Origin: Echinarachnius parma
Lineage: Eukaryota; Echinodermata; Echinoidea; Clypeasteroida; Echinarachniidae
Reading direction: 5' to 3'
NCBI GenBank assembly: GCA_037951105.1
Contig: JBAMJV010007478.1
Span: 1-64,000, forward strand
Length of the DNA stretch: 64,000 nt
Position numbers and translations under genes: made by a program. The notes under the pieces are model-generated. The model ran no database searches. It saw only the letters and a list, made by a program, of their open reading frames with translations, and had not been told where the DNA came from. How positions within the stretch are numbered: position 1 is the first letter of the stretch; every line of letters begins with the position of its first letter. Below are positions 34,530-46,827 of this stretch, piece after piece.

Positions 34530-35740
34530 GCGCCGGAAGCAGTTTTGGATTGGGGGGGGGGGGGGGGGGGGGGGCAAAACCCCAAGGGGGCTCACAATTT
34601 GTGTGTGTAGGGGCTCATGCCTAACCACACTCTGGGTTGCAAACTTGGAGCCAGATGTGAGAGTGAGACATTACGAGGGAGCGAAGCGGCTGAGCGGGGG
34701 GAGGGTGTGGGAGGGGGGTGTCCAGGGGCGGATCTAGCTTTTTGTTAAGGGGGGGGGGGTTGACCCGATGACGATGCGGAGCATCTTCCACGAGCCGCGA
34801 AGCGGCGAATTTTTTTGCTATTTTGAACCCCCGTAAGTGATTTTTTTTCACTTTTTTTCACTTTCGTCCACGAGCCGCGAAGCGGCGAATTTCTTTTAGC
34901 TATTTTGAACCCCCGTAAGTGATTTTTGTTCACCTTTTGCACTTTTTTCACTGACACATTGTCACTTGGCGCCTGGTGTCCCCCCTCCCACGGTAGGGAG
35001 CTTTTGCATATTTGGACTTGAAATTGTGCAATCTGGTGCATACCTAGATAGGAAATTCGGCTGTTATTGGGAAAGCGTGATATGATTTGATCGACCAGAA
35101 AGTTTTAATATATTTTTCACGTAGAAAGCAAATAATTGACACACTAATAAATATGTACCCCAAAACACACACACAACAACATAAACCATAATTTGCAACA
35201 TTATGTATGATCCAACAACACACAGCCAATAATAAGTCCCGAGGGAGCGAAGCGCATGAGGGCTGGGGCAGGGAGGGAGGGGAGGGTTTGGGAGGGGGTA
35301 TCCCCCTCCCACGGTAAGAAAGATTTTGCATTTATGTTCTTGAAATTGTGCAATCTGGTGCATACCTAGATAGGAAATTCGGGCTTAAGATTAACTGTAT
35401 CTGAGAAAGCGTATTATGATTTGATATATTTTTCACGAAGAAAACAAATAATTGACGCACTAATAAATATGCACCCAAACTCACACATAAATATTTTATT
35501 TAGTGTCATACATAGTTCCAACATAAACCATATGGCGCATGTATGATCCAACAACATGGCCTACAGCCATTAATGAATCCCGAGGAAGCGAAGCAACCGA
35601 GGGCTTGGGCAGAGCCAGAGGGAGAGGGCTTGGGAGGGGGGTATCCCCCTCCCACGGGGAAGATTTTGCATTTATATACTTGAAATGGTGCAATTTGGTG
35701 CACTTCATGCCATACATGTGAAGGAAATTTAGAATCCGAG
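34530..35740. repeat. Tandem and dispersed repeat family around G tracts
   Basis: Three diverged units each carry GAGGGAGCGAAGC, a GGGAGGGGG-TATCCCCCTCCC block, a TTTTGCATTTAT-CTTGAAAT block, and TGCAATCTGGTGCATA. A CCACGAGCCGCGAAGCGGCG block is duplicated at 34789 and 34868. Related pieces in the opposite orientation lie at 39800-39960 and 43262-43380. A 25-G run lies near 34550. Confidence 0.7.
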
Positions 35741-36096
35741 TTAAACAAACAAAATAATAAAATGTCTATGCTCTCACCAGATGTTTACAACAAACTGAGA
35801 TAATCTGTTCGCGCGCGAAGCGCGCAGCGAACATTGAAAATGGATGTAGAAACTAGTTTTTGAACGTTAGCTCATACATTTGATTTTGTCTTTCCCACTC
35901 TTTTTTTTTTTTTTTTGCGTTTTGCTCCCCCCCCCCCCCCCCACTTCCGGCGCCTATGCAATACAATCAGCCAAGGGTGAAGCTCATTGTTATGTGCACA
36001 CTTTTATTTCCAGAGGGCGGGGGGCTTTTCCCACGAATTCTATCTTTCTCATTCTCACCTAAGCAAAACAAAAAGTTGTTACAATTTTACCCTATA

Positions 36097-36623
36097 CAGG
36101 GTGGCCCAAAAAAACCGGAACGGGGCACTTCCCAAAATATAGTAACAAATGTATTATGTCCATCGGATAGGGTGTCTTTTCAAATGAACAACGATACCAA
36201 GTACAGTCAATTTGGTTGTGTAGTTTTTGTTTTAGGGCGCTGGGCGTGACACCATGTCAGGTTCTCTTTTTTGTCAATTTTTACCGAGCCAGTGCTTGAT
36301 ACATCGCACGTACCGCCTTTCATACAGTTGAACCATGGACCCTAAGGCGCGCCATCGTTAGTGTGCACTCAGCCGTGTGCCGAGAAAATGGAAATGTTCG
36401 TTGAAAGGTATTACGGGCAGAGAGTGCAATTTAACTGGCATTGACTAGGTACAAATTTACAAAAATGGGCACCTGACATGGTCTCACTCACAGCGTCTTA
36501 AAACAAAAACTACACCACCAAAATTACTGTTTTTCATTGGAAAAGACACCCTATCCGATGGACATAAATATTGTTGTACTTTATTTTGGGAAGTGCCCCG
36601 TTCCGTTTTTTTGGGCCACCCTG
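36097..36623. mobile_element. Foldback mariner-like MITE
   Basis: 527 bp. Ends CAGGGTGGCCCAAAAAAACC and GGTTTTTTTGGGCCACCCTG-type are inverted for about 140 bp (with CACCCTATCCGATGGACATA in the right arm). Both ends abut TA, as expected for Tc1/mariner insertion. No transposase frame. Confidence 0.75.
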
Positions 36624-36939
36624 TATATAGGTTTTCCCGCTGAATTTTACACTTTTTTCAATCAAATTCATTTAGGGTCATTCAAATTCACGCATTACCG
36701 CGTAATCGTTGGTATCGGTCTTCCAAATTCCGAATAAGTGCAAGCGAATTCATGCATACGCATTAGTTTGACACCGCTTAACAGGTTTCATGGTTATGAT
36801 GGCAGCCAAACCCTGATTTTGGGCCTCACCTTGTTTTGATGGAATAAGTTTTTTTTTCAATGGATTCTGATTGTCTAGGTATCTACTTTGAACAAGCAAA
36901 AAACTGGAGCTCTGTCACCCTTGAGCAATTTGAGATATA

Positions 36940-37850
36940 AGCAAAAACAAAATGGCCGCCAAAATAGCCTATTTTTAGGAAAATTTGAATGATTTCATAA
37001 TACATTATGAAATATTGGCACTATAATGTGCTTGTACTTCACAAAGACCATTGTTAACACATTTCTGATGAACATACATGAACATAGACATAATTTGAAT
37101 ATTTTCCATTTCATTTTTTGCTAATATGCATATTCAAAATGGCATAAAATACAAAATGGCCGCCAAGTAGCCTATTTTGAGTAAAATTTGAATTATTTCA
37201 TAATACATTACGAAATATTGGCAGAGTAGTGTTCTTGTACTTAACAAAGACCATTGTCAACACATTCCTGATGATCATACATGAACATAGACATGATTTG
37301 AATATTATCCATTTTATTTTTGGCTAATTTGCATATTCAAAATGGCGGACAAAAGACAAAATGGCCGCCAAAATAGCCTATTTTGAGTAAAATTTGAATT
37401 ATTTCATAATACATTACGAAATATTGGCAGAGTAGTGTTCTTGTACTTAACAAAGACCATTTTCAACACATTCCTCATGATCATACATGAACAATCACAT
37501 AATTTGAATATTTTCCATTTTATTTTTTGCTAATTTGCATATTCAAAATGGCGGATAAGAAACAAAATGGCCGCCAAATAGCCTATTTTGAGTAAAATTT
37601 GAATAATTTCATAATACATTACAAAATATTGGCAGAGTAGTGTTCTTGTACTTAACAAAGACCATTGTCAACACATTCCTGATGATCATACATGAACATA
37701 GACATGATTTGAATATTATCCATTTTATTTTTGGCTAATTTGCATATTCAAAATGGCGGACAAAAGACAAAATGGCCGCCAAAATAGCCTATTTTTAGTA
37801 AAAATTTGAATTATTTCATAATACATTATCAAATATTGACAGAGAGCTAA
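36940..37850 (+). repeat. Tandem array, five units of about 206 bp
   Basis: The word AAAATGGCCGCCAA recurs at about 36951, 37156, 37359, 37565 and 37771. Each unit contains CATTCCTGATGATCATACAT-like and TTTGCATATTCAAAATGGCG words. Confidence 0.9.
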
Positions 37851-39660
37851 TGAGTGTGACCTCGGGTTCTTGACAGATGTTGTGCAGTGTGATAACTGTC
37901 CTGAATTCAATGATACAATACGCATTTGTGTCGCAATCAAGGAAAAGCCACATAACCCAAAACCAAAGTAGTGTATCTACCATTGATTGATATGCCACCA
38001 GCCCATCCAGACACGATCATGACAGCCATGACCAAAGCACAGCAGTTAACAGAGAAAACATGTCAAGGTTTCACTGTCTTCACAGCAGATCAACAAACTG
38101 TATATTGTTGCAGTAGGGTTACAACGGGCATATCCAAACCTATTTCCTTAGGTCATTCCAAGATTAGGGGGTATTCATATGCTGATGAGTTTTGTAGGTG
38201 CAGTCGGAACATTGATGACTGACTCGTGCCTTGCAGATGTTCTGTGGGTAAAATGCTTACAGGAAAACAAAATCCTATGAACATGAGAGCCATGCGCATG
38301 AGGAGCTACTGAGAGACATTGTTGTGCAGGGACACCTGAATTCTCACAACGTTCTCATGACAACGCTTGAGGACCTTGCAAAGAGAAGTCGCACAACAAA
38401 GATGTGGGTCGACAACCTGATCAAACCAGTTCTGATAATGATGCTGTATGTACGGGCTGAACGAGAAGGTGATTGGCCACTACACTCGGATGCAGTGAAG
38501 CTCATGATGCCCTTCTTCTTTGCGTCGGGGACATGTGAACTACGCACGATACGGGTTACTCTACCTTAGACGTATGGAAGCCCTACCAGGAGAATCACTC
38601 CATCATTTCATGAAAGGGTCTCATGTGATGAGACACATTAAAGGGTTATAGAATGACATACGGAGCGACATGTTCATCAATACAACATTCATGCGATATG
38701 GGCATGGTAAAGCTGGTGAGGTTGACATCACTCTAAAGCCAGGAACTGTCTTTGACAGGTACAATGATTACAGTACCAAGTGTGCAACCAGGATATCGAG
38801 AGGCAATTGATAGTTTTCCAACTAAGTCCAACCCCAGGGTGAAATACCCATTGACTATATTACCAATTTAATTGGTAACCAGGATTACCAAGTATAATAT
38901 TGTGTAAAATGAAACAATTACCCATTGAAACCCATGCCAATGGGTACCCATTGAATTCAACGGGTACCCATTGAAATCAATGGGTACCCATTGAAATCAA
39001 TGGGAATTCAATGGGTACCAATTAAAATTTTAACTGGAATTTCGTCCTGGGACTTCACCCCTTCCATCTCAGAAACTGACTCTGACAGTCACACAGAACA
39101 AGAAACAGATGATAAACATTAGTTGACAACATCTGCAAAGCGATGCAGGTTTCATCACAAAACACAAGCTTGTGATCACCAGCCAATATGACACTCCTGT
39201 TGTCCAGATGGTTTTCCAATCCAACGGCACGATATGGCCACATCTCATGGGGAGGCTGATGTGATTATTGTACAGGCAGTGCAGCAGGCTATCATGCTGG
39301 CAGATGAAGGCAGATCCGTCAGGGTGCTTGCAGACGACACAGATGTTTATGTTCTTCTACTTCATTTCTACCAAAAGCAAGGCCAATCAAAGACATTGAT
39401 TTATATGCCACAGTGGACAGACACAGAGACATATCATCCCTTCTATGTTAGCAGGTCACACACTGACAGGTTGTGATACTGTTGGTGCACATTTTGGAGT
39501 TGGCAAAGGAACTTTGCTAAAAGTGCTGCGGCAGAAAAATGGGTTCCTTTTGCCATCGATTGGAGACATGGATGCAGAAATGGCCGACGCGATGAAAGAT
39601 GCAACATCGCTCATAACATTATGCTATGGACAAGCTAAGACTACGACAATGTCACCTGGC
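37850..39660 (+). pseudogene. Uncharacterised PIN/FEN-like protein, broken
   Basis: Fragments of one protein in shifting frames. N-terminal part: PPAHPDTIMTAMTKAQQLTE, FTVFTADQQ (37990-38100); middle: LEDLAKRSRTTKMWVDNLIK, MMLYVRAEREGDWPLH (38365-38490), then NYARY, HHFMKGSHVMRH and FMRYGHGKAGEVDITLK across shifts; C-terminal part: HGEADVIIVQAVQQAIMLAD, VLADDTDVYVLLLHFY, then TGCDTVGAHFGVGKGTLLK. The EAD, DDTDV and GCD acidic triads with the GVGKGT helix-turn resemble PIN/FEN nuclease active sites. I recognise this as a repeated uncharacterised family of marine invertebrates but know no function. Stops, frameshifts, a 220-bp insert (38833-39055) and a 25-G run at the end inactivate it. Confidence 0.6.
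38833..39055. mobile_element. Small insert of palindromic 20-bp repeats
   Basis: Ends CCCAGGGTGAAAT and ATTTCGTCCTGGG are imperfect inverted repeats. The inside is tandem AATGGGTACCCATTGAAATC units, each itself palindromic (AATGGGTACCCATT). It interrupts the PIN/FEN-like pseudogene. Confidence 0.65.
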
Positions 39661-40029
39661 GTACTGGTGGGGGGGGGGGGGGGGGGGGGGGAGGGGGGCT
39701 TTGGGGCGCTTGCCCCCCAAAATAAATTCAAATCATGGCTTTGATATAAATCGATAACAATGATTGAAAGAAAAGAGTATTTCTTTAGACAAGAAAAGTC
39801 AGATTTTACTTCATGTCAAGTAAAATTTCCTTCCCAAGTATGCACAAGATTGCATAATTTCAATGAAAACATTGCAAAAGCACCATTACCGTGCACCCAC
39901 CAACCATCACACCCTCCCATCACCTTTCCCCCTCTTTGATATCGTTTCGCTCCCTTGGGAATCGGTCTTGTATACGTCTGGAATACAAGGTTCATGCTGC
40001 TTTGTCATAAAATAATGCTTTTCTTCTTC

Positions 40030-43000
40030 TTCTTTCGTTTGAGGCAGTTTCAGCATCTAAGCAACATCATGCAAATTGTGCAACCAGAGAATTGTGTCAG
40101 GGTCCAAGTTGTTTAAGTTGGGATTTAAGTTTGGTGGGCGGAGGATAGGGCACTGGTGGATGATGTGGGCCGCAGTTTGCTCAGGTGAGCCACATGTGCA
40201 AGCCGGAGAGGGTCGAAGCCCCCAGCGGTGCATATTGGCGTTGAACCGGCCAACTCCTGTGCGGAGCCTGTTGAGGGTTACCCAGTCTTTCCGTGGTAGG
40301 TCAGCACCTGGAGGCAGGCTAGTGTTGGGGGTCACTGAATTGCAGGGGTCGTGGAGTGTGTTGCCAGGCGTCCTTCCATGCGCTGAGGGTGTTGTATGTC
40401 CCATCTTGCAGGGTTACTGCATGGCGGATGAATGGTCTGCGGGAACGCAGGCGTTGGGGGTCTGGTTGGGCGTTCTAGGTGATGTGGTGGAGGAGGTGTT
40501 TGGGGTTTTGAAGGGCCCTTTTCACTAGTTGCTGTGTGTGGTGTTCTCTCCGGTGGGCCCGGGGTGCAATGCCGGCGAGTACAGGCAGGAGATCAGTTGG
40601 TGTTGGTCTTAGGCATCCTGTTATTATCCTCATGGTCTCGTTGAGTGTAGTGTCCAGTTTGCGAGAGTGTGTGCTCCGGCACCAGGCTGGGGCAGCGTAC
40701 TCGGCGGTGCTGTACACTAGGGCAAGGGCGCCTGTGCGGAGTGTGGATGTCTTAGCACCCCAGGAGGACCCTGCGAGGCAACGGAGGAGGTTGTTCCTTG
40801 CTGATGCTTTGGCACAGAGAGAGTCAAGGTGAGATTTGTATGTGAGCTGTCTATCCAGTTTTACCCCGAGGTATGTGGGAGAGGGGTTGTAGGGCAGGGG
40901 AGTCCCATTTACGTTGACTGTAAGATGGCGGTTAGCTTCCTTGGTGTTCAGGTGGAAGGCGGTTGCAGTTGTTTTTGCAGTGCTCAGCTTAAGTTTCCAA
41001 GTGTTCAGATATGTTACAATCAGGGCCATGTCCGTTGTTAGGGCGTCTTCTACTTTGGTCCAACTTTTGTCAGAGTAGAGGAGGGCAAGGTCGTCTGCGT
41101 AGCCATACTGTTGTGAAGCAGTCTTGGTCATGTCACTGATGTATATGTTGAATAGCATGGGTGCCATGACTGAGTCTTGGGGGAGACCGTTTCTGAGTCG
41201 TCGAGGGCGGCTGGATTGTCCATCGCTGGTCTTCAGGACAAAGCTAGATATGATGTTGGAGATGAAGCCTACGAGGTGACGGTCGGGTACCATCTGGAGT
41301 AGCTTCAGGGTGAGTCCCTGGTGCCACACTGTGTCGTAGGCTGCAGTCAAATCGACCAGGATGGCACCAGCCTTGAGTCCGCTCTCGAAACTGGTCTCAA
41401 TGTCGTTGGTCAGCTTGACTATTTGTTGAACAGTGCTTCGACCGCGGCGGAAACCTGCTTGCTCGTCGGGGAGTTGGGGGTCGACGATTGGTTCTAGCCG
41501 GGCCAGGAGAAGTCTTTCTAAGAGCTTGAAGGGGACACAGAGAAGGGAGATGGGTCTGTAGTTCTTGGGGTCGTCCGAGGGCTTGTTTGGTTTAGGCAGG
41601 GCGATGATGGTTGCCTTGCGCAAAATCTTGGGAATGGACTGGTGAGTGAGGCATGATGAGTAGAATGAGCAGATCCAGGCCAGGCATTTAGGACTGCAGT
41701 GTAGTAGGAACTCAGGGGGGAGGTTATCAAGAGTGAAGGGTGCAGACAGGAGTCCGTCCACTCCTGGGGCCTGCCATAGGGAGGTAATTTGCTTGGTCTG
41801 GCGAGTGTGGTTCTTGTCTGCGTTGGGGAAACGACCGTTCTCGAGGAGTTGTTCTGCGATTGAGTTGGCGGTCACAGGGCATTTCTTTGGTTTGGGGTTT
41901 CTACCAGTGAGACGATTGAACGTTTTCCAGGCCAGTCTGCTAGAGTGAGTGAAGTCAATACCTTGTACTGTCTCCTCCCATCTCTCTCGGCGTTTCATAT
42001 CTAGGCAGTCTGTTAGGAGTGATGCCTTGGAAGCTGCTTCGTCGCCGGGTTCGGCCTGTATGAAATCTTTGTAGAGGGTGTCGCATTCCTCGTCCCATGA
42101 GGGGATGAAGCAGCGGCGAAAGCCACGTGGTATGGCACTCTTGGCTGCTTTGATGAGGAGATTGCACAGGGATGAGTAGGCATGGTCCAGGTTGGGAGAC
42201 GATGGAAGGGGGAGGCTGTCTGTTCCTGTTTCCACTAGGTTAGTGAATTGATCCCACCTGGCTTTGCGGAAGTTCCACCTCTTCAGTGGTTTGGTTTTGA
42301 TTGGCTCTATTGGGCTGTCTGGGATTATCAGTGATGGCCTGTGTTGCGATCTTGGGAAGGCGGCCAGGATAGTGCGTCTGAGTAGGTCACCATTGAGGTT
42401 CGCGAAAGCGAGGTCCGGGTTTGATGAGGTGTTACATCTACCAGAGTTGAAGCTACCTGGTTCTTTGGAGTCAAATAGGAGTTGTAGACCAGTTGTGGAA
42501 GCCCAGTCTTCAAGCGCAGTTCCATCGGGGTTGGAGTTGTTGTAGCCCCAGGTGGTGCTGCGGCAGTTGAAATCTCCTGCGTATATACAGGGCGAGTCGA
42601 AGGCTGGGATGGTGTCAGGCTGTAGCCGAACGGGAGGGGGCTTATATATGTTGATGACTGTAGTGCCTTCAAATGAGGTTGCTGTCCACTCCAGGCTGGA
42701 GTCTGGAGGGCAAGAGGCAACTGCATTCCAGTTTGCTGAATTCTGGATGAAGGTGGCGATACCATGAATATCGCTCTCGGTATGGGCGGCCAGGGTGAAG
42801 CCAGAGATCTTCAGTCGGGAGGGGTCCTTAACGGGAGTCTCTTGGAGTAGTATGGCTGTGGGTTTGTGCGTCTGTAGGATGTGTTCAATGACGGTGATCT
42901 TGGCCTTGGTGAGGCCTTCCACATTCAGCTGCAGGATGGTGATTCCGTTCCTTATGACATCGGGTGATGCCGCCCTGACGAGGGCGCGTGTTGAGGGTTG

Positions 43001-43095
43001 GTACCAGGCTGCATGCTTTCAGGTGGAGTGATGTTAGGATGTGGTGCTAATAAGCGGTGTTGACAGGTCGCTGCTGCTGTCTCTGATTGTTGTCA
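40030..43095 (-). mobile_element. Jockey-like LINE, recently inactivated
   Basis: Minus-strand LINE with a nearly complete ORF2 (43024-40057). The 3' end is near 40025, where a GAA-rich tail (complement of CTTCTTCTTCTTTC) is seen. GC content is clearly higher than its surroundings, suggesting a younger insertion. It sits inside the long-inverted-repeat element, next to the PIN/FEN-like pseudogene. Confidence 0.8.
40057..43024 (-). pseudogene. Jockey-like ORF2: endonuclease and reverse transcriptase
   Basis: Frame 42922-40475 (815 residues) extends upstream without stop to 43024 (ITILQLNVEGLTKAK). Endonuclease motifs: ILLQETPVKD, YAGDFNCRSTTWG, NPDLAFAN, RPSLII. Reverse transcriptase motifs: KNYRPISLLCVPFKLLERL, LVDLTAAYDTVWHQGL (motif A, Asp present), RRLRNGLPQDSVMAPMLFNI (motif B), YGYADDLALL (YADD). 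The frame then meets one TAG at 40475 after LLHHIT, stays readable (RRPFIRHAVTLQDGTYNTLS), and shifts frame near 40330 into DWVTLNRLRTGVGRF and the terminal zinc-finger CTCGSPEQTAAHIIHQCP. One stop and one shift are the only lesions seen. Motif B has Asp in QDS where QGS is usual. Confidence 0.85.
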
Positions 43096-43384
43096 TTCGC
43101 CTGAGGAAACTCAGTTACCAGGGCCTACCACGAGGAGGTTGACATTTTTGATGCACTGTTTAAACTGAATATTATTTTAGGGGTGCATTTTTGTTTTTCT
43201 TCATGAATCAATCATAACCCCTTCTGGTTATGACGATGATGACACACTAACGCACATTATACTACATGTCGTCAAGTCAGAATTTCCTTTCCAGTATGCA
43301 CCAGATTGCACAGTTTCAAGTCCAAAAATGCAAAAGTTCCCTACTGTGGCAGGGGGGACACCCCCTCCCACACCCTCCCGCCAA

Positions 43385-44240
43385 TATTTCGTAATGTATT
43401 ATGAAATAATACAAATTTTACTCCAAATAGGCTATTTGGCGGCCATTTTGTTTCTTATCCGCCATTTTGAATATGCAAATTAGCAAAAAATTAAATGGAA
43501 AATATTAAAATTATGTCTCTGTTCATCAGGAATGTGTTGAAAATGGTCTTCGTGAATTACAAGCACACCACTCTGCCAACATTTCGTAATGTATTATGAA
43601 ATAATTCAAATTTTACTCAAAATAGGCTATTTGGCAGCCATTTTGTTTGTATTCGCCATTTTGAATATGCAAATTAGCAAAAAATAAAATGGAAAATATT
43701 CAAATTATGTCTATGTTCATCAGGAATGTGTTGACAATGGTCTTCGTGAATTATAAGCACACCACTCTGCCAATATTTATGAAAACATTCAAATTTTACT
43801 CAAAATAGGCTATTTTGGCGGCCATTTTGTCTTTTGTCTGCCATTTTGAATATGCAAATTAGCCAAAAATAAAATGGATAATATTAAAATCATGTCTATG
43901 TTCATGTATGATCATCAGGAATGTATTAACAATGGTCTTCGTGAATTACAAGCATCCTACTCTGCCAATATTTCGTAATGTATTATGAAAAAATGCAAAA
44001 TAGGCTATTTGGCGGCCATTTTGTTTTTATCCGCCATTTTGAATATGCAATTTAGCAAAAAATTAAATAAAAAATATTCAAATTATGTCTATGTTTATGT
44101 ATGATGATCAGGAATGTCTTGACAATGGTCTTCGTGAATTACAAGCACACTAATCTGCTGATTTTTCGTAATGTATTATGAAATAGTCCAAATTTTACTC
44201 AAAATAGGCTATTTTGGCGGCCATCTTTTTTTTTGGCCAT
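43385..44240 (-). repeat. Inverted copy of the 206-bp tandem array
   Basis: GGCTATTTGGCGGCCATTTT recurs at about 43431, 43625, 43810, 44004 and 44207 in the opposite orientation to the left array. Confidence 0.9.
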
Positions 44241-46827
44241 ATCTAAAATTGCTCAACACTGACAAAGTTCCAGTTTTCTGTTTGGTCATCTGCAATGCCT
44301 AAGGAAAGAGAATCCATAAAAAAAAAACTTACTTCAACAAAACGAGGTATAGCTCCGTGGCTGCCGGACTATTCTGTTTTCTTTACCTACATTACTGCGA
44401 ATAAAAATGTAATTTGCTTTTCCATACCTTCTTTTCTACTGCAAGCACAATGAAATAGAAAACATGCCTTTTTAAAGAAAAAAACACCAAAAAAAAAGAA
44501 GAAAAAAAAGTGGTTTCTATGCAAATAATTTCGTTGCTAAGCAACGATGTTATGATTATTACGGACACAATTTTCGTCCATTGAATAGCCAATGTCGTAT
44601 TTTACGGCATCATGCCTTTTATGCAAATAATGTTATTGTTTTCTCAAGATATCTGGCTTCAAACATGTGAATGCATTATCAAAAAACTAACAAAATCGCC
44701 AGAGTTGGAGAAATAGGCGTGGTCTATTCAATGGCTGTTTCCATGGTAACGGTGCATTTTTGAGGTTGGCATCCGCCCTAACATTGATCAGTATGACTTC
44801 CTCCATCGATCCATGATAAATTCAGACCATTAACAAAAAATGCCCTCCAAAGTAAAAAAACGAGTCTTGATGCTTTGGTACGGCGATCGTGCAAATTCGT
44901 GCAAATTCGTTTGCTCCTATTATCAATGGGAATGACACAATCGCGAAATTGAGCGGAAACCTATATAGTCTGTGGGCCAGAGGGGCCTACAGGTGACCCC
45001 CCTATGATCCTCCGACTTAGGTGTCATTTTGTCCATTGATATGTCCAATGTTAGAAACAAAATGTTAACAAGAAAAAAACTCATTTATACTATGTATTTT
45101 AACTACTTTTTTGGAGGTATGTAAAAATAGCACCTTTTCATGTTTTGCTTCATTTCTTAGGGTGGGTGAACATTGAGATTGCATTAAATGCTCTTATTTG
45201 ATAATGGCTAAGTCTTTATCCATTAAACTTTGCTGATACCCATGTCCATATAAGCATACCGTACAGACAAATTTTAGGTGTCATAGTTGATTGGCTTCAT
45301 ATAGTTATGACGTCATCAAATTTGCATATGAAAAATCACGGGAATTTCCGTGAACAAAACGGTTAAAAAACAATGTTCATTAATATAGTTTGTTTTTTCA
45401 CCGTGAAAATGATGGCAGTGGGCTTAAACTTATGGTGTCTACTAGTGAGAGTGTATTCAAATCAGAAACGTGATTATTCTTTAAATATAATTTACAAAAG
45501 GGACATTTTTGATTAAGTAATCACCATGTGTCATATGCAATTTTGAGGCATATAGTGGCCATGTTATCTAGGTCACAAGTGGGTAAATATTGGTTCCTCG
45601 TTAGTTTCTTTATTTGAGGGCCAATTACTCTCATATTTGGCACATATGTAAAGCTAGGGGGGCTCTTTAGTTTACAATAAGTACAATTTCAAAAGGTCAT
45701 CATATGAGGGCGCTATTTAATAAAATTAGTTAAAAACATTACAAATCCTATAAATTCCGACATTGATGAGTTTTTTCTCTAACTGTCTGATTTGTTTATA
45801 CAACTTTATATTTTGCTGGCATTATTATGCAAATTTACTTTTCCTAGTATGAACTAAAGACGTTTATGTTGTATCTCATATTATTGAGTGTCTAAATTAG
45901 GCCTGACGCCTTCTGATCCGAGTGCAATATGGAATACAATGCGCTACATGCAAATCTATATAAAACTCAATATTTGTGCATACTTTGCAGGACATGTATG
46001 TATAGTATTTTATATTTTGTCTGGTCTAATTTAGACAACAACAGTACTGTCTAAACGTTACCTTTGAAAATTAATAAGGAAAATACATTGCACTGCATAA
46101 TAATGCGTTCACGTACCATTTTCAGCCCTGGTAATCTAGCACAGAGTGAGTAATTTCTGTCTGAATATATTTACGAATATCAAATAAAAGCATAACAAAC
46201 AAAAATTGGTAAACCACATCAAGCAAGATTTAAACAACAAATTCTGTATTAATTATTTGCTTGGACTACCCCTTTTCTCAGAAAAGGGAAGAGTTTAATA
46301 CGTCTCATTTAAGCCTGTTGAACTTATTTATTTTAAACGACTTTTCTTTTTTTAGTACCGATACACACCATAAACCAAAATATCCCTTGAACTCATTAGG
46401 ATACACCTATGGCAGCGAAAATGAGCTGCAACGAACATTGTGAACATGTCGATCACAAACAGAAAGAAACCATGGTCAACCATCAACATTATCAATGACG
46501 GCAATGGACGTACTATAACATTACACCAAACAATGTTTGTTATCATCTCTTGTTGAACACAAGAGATGAAGGGTGACAGATACTGTCCAGGTAATATCAT
46601 CACAAAAATAAAAACAACAATCAACCGTCTACAAAATAAACATCGCAGTTGGCTTCAGTTCAGGCCAACTGAAATCTTATATCAATTACCATGGACTTTA
46701 ATTATTTGCCGTGCAATACATACTTTTGTACTTTTGTTTTATTTATCCAATGACGACATCCAAATGTTATATGGTATCGCCTGAGTGGACATTCCTTCAT
46801 TCAGCTGTCATAATGTCTTAATTTATA

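Larger units (their letters stand above)
36800..44365. mobile_element. Long-inverted-repeat element carrying a PIN/FEN-like gene
   Basis: The arms 36800-37850 and 43385-44365 are inverted copies; each has a terminal stretch (ATGGATTCT-, -CAAAAAACTGGA- words) followed by about five units of a 190-206 bp repeat with AAAATGGCCGCCAAAATAGC. Between them are a broken host-like or cargo gene (37850-39660), a Jockey-like LINE inserted later, and smaller repeats. The outermost similar word is GGCAGCCA. No target duplication is resolved. Confidence 0.65.

Noticed and set aside
34621-35748. Overlapping minus-strand frames with PPPP and GGGGG stretches as genes
   Set aside because: They follow the repeated G-tract units and change frame with each unit; no domain is seen.
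40076-42767. Several plus-strand frames of 70-150 residues
   Set aside because: They are antisense shadows of the GC-rich Jockey-like ORF2 on the minus strand.
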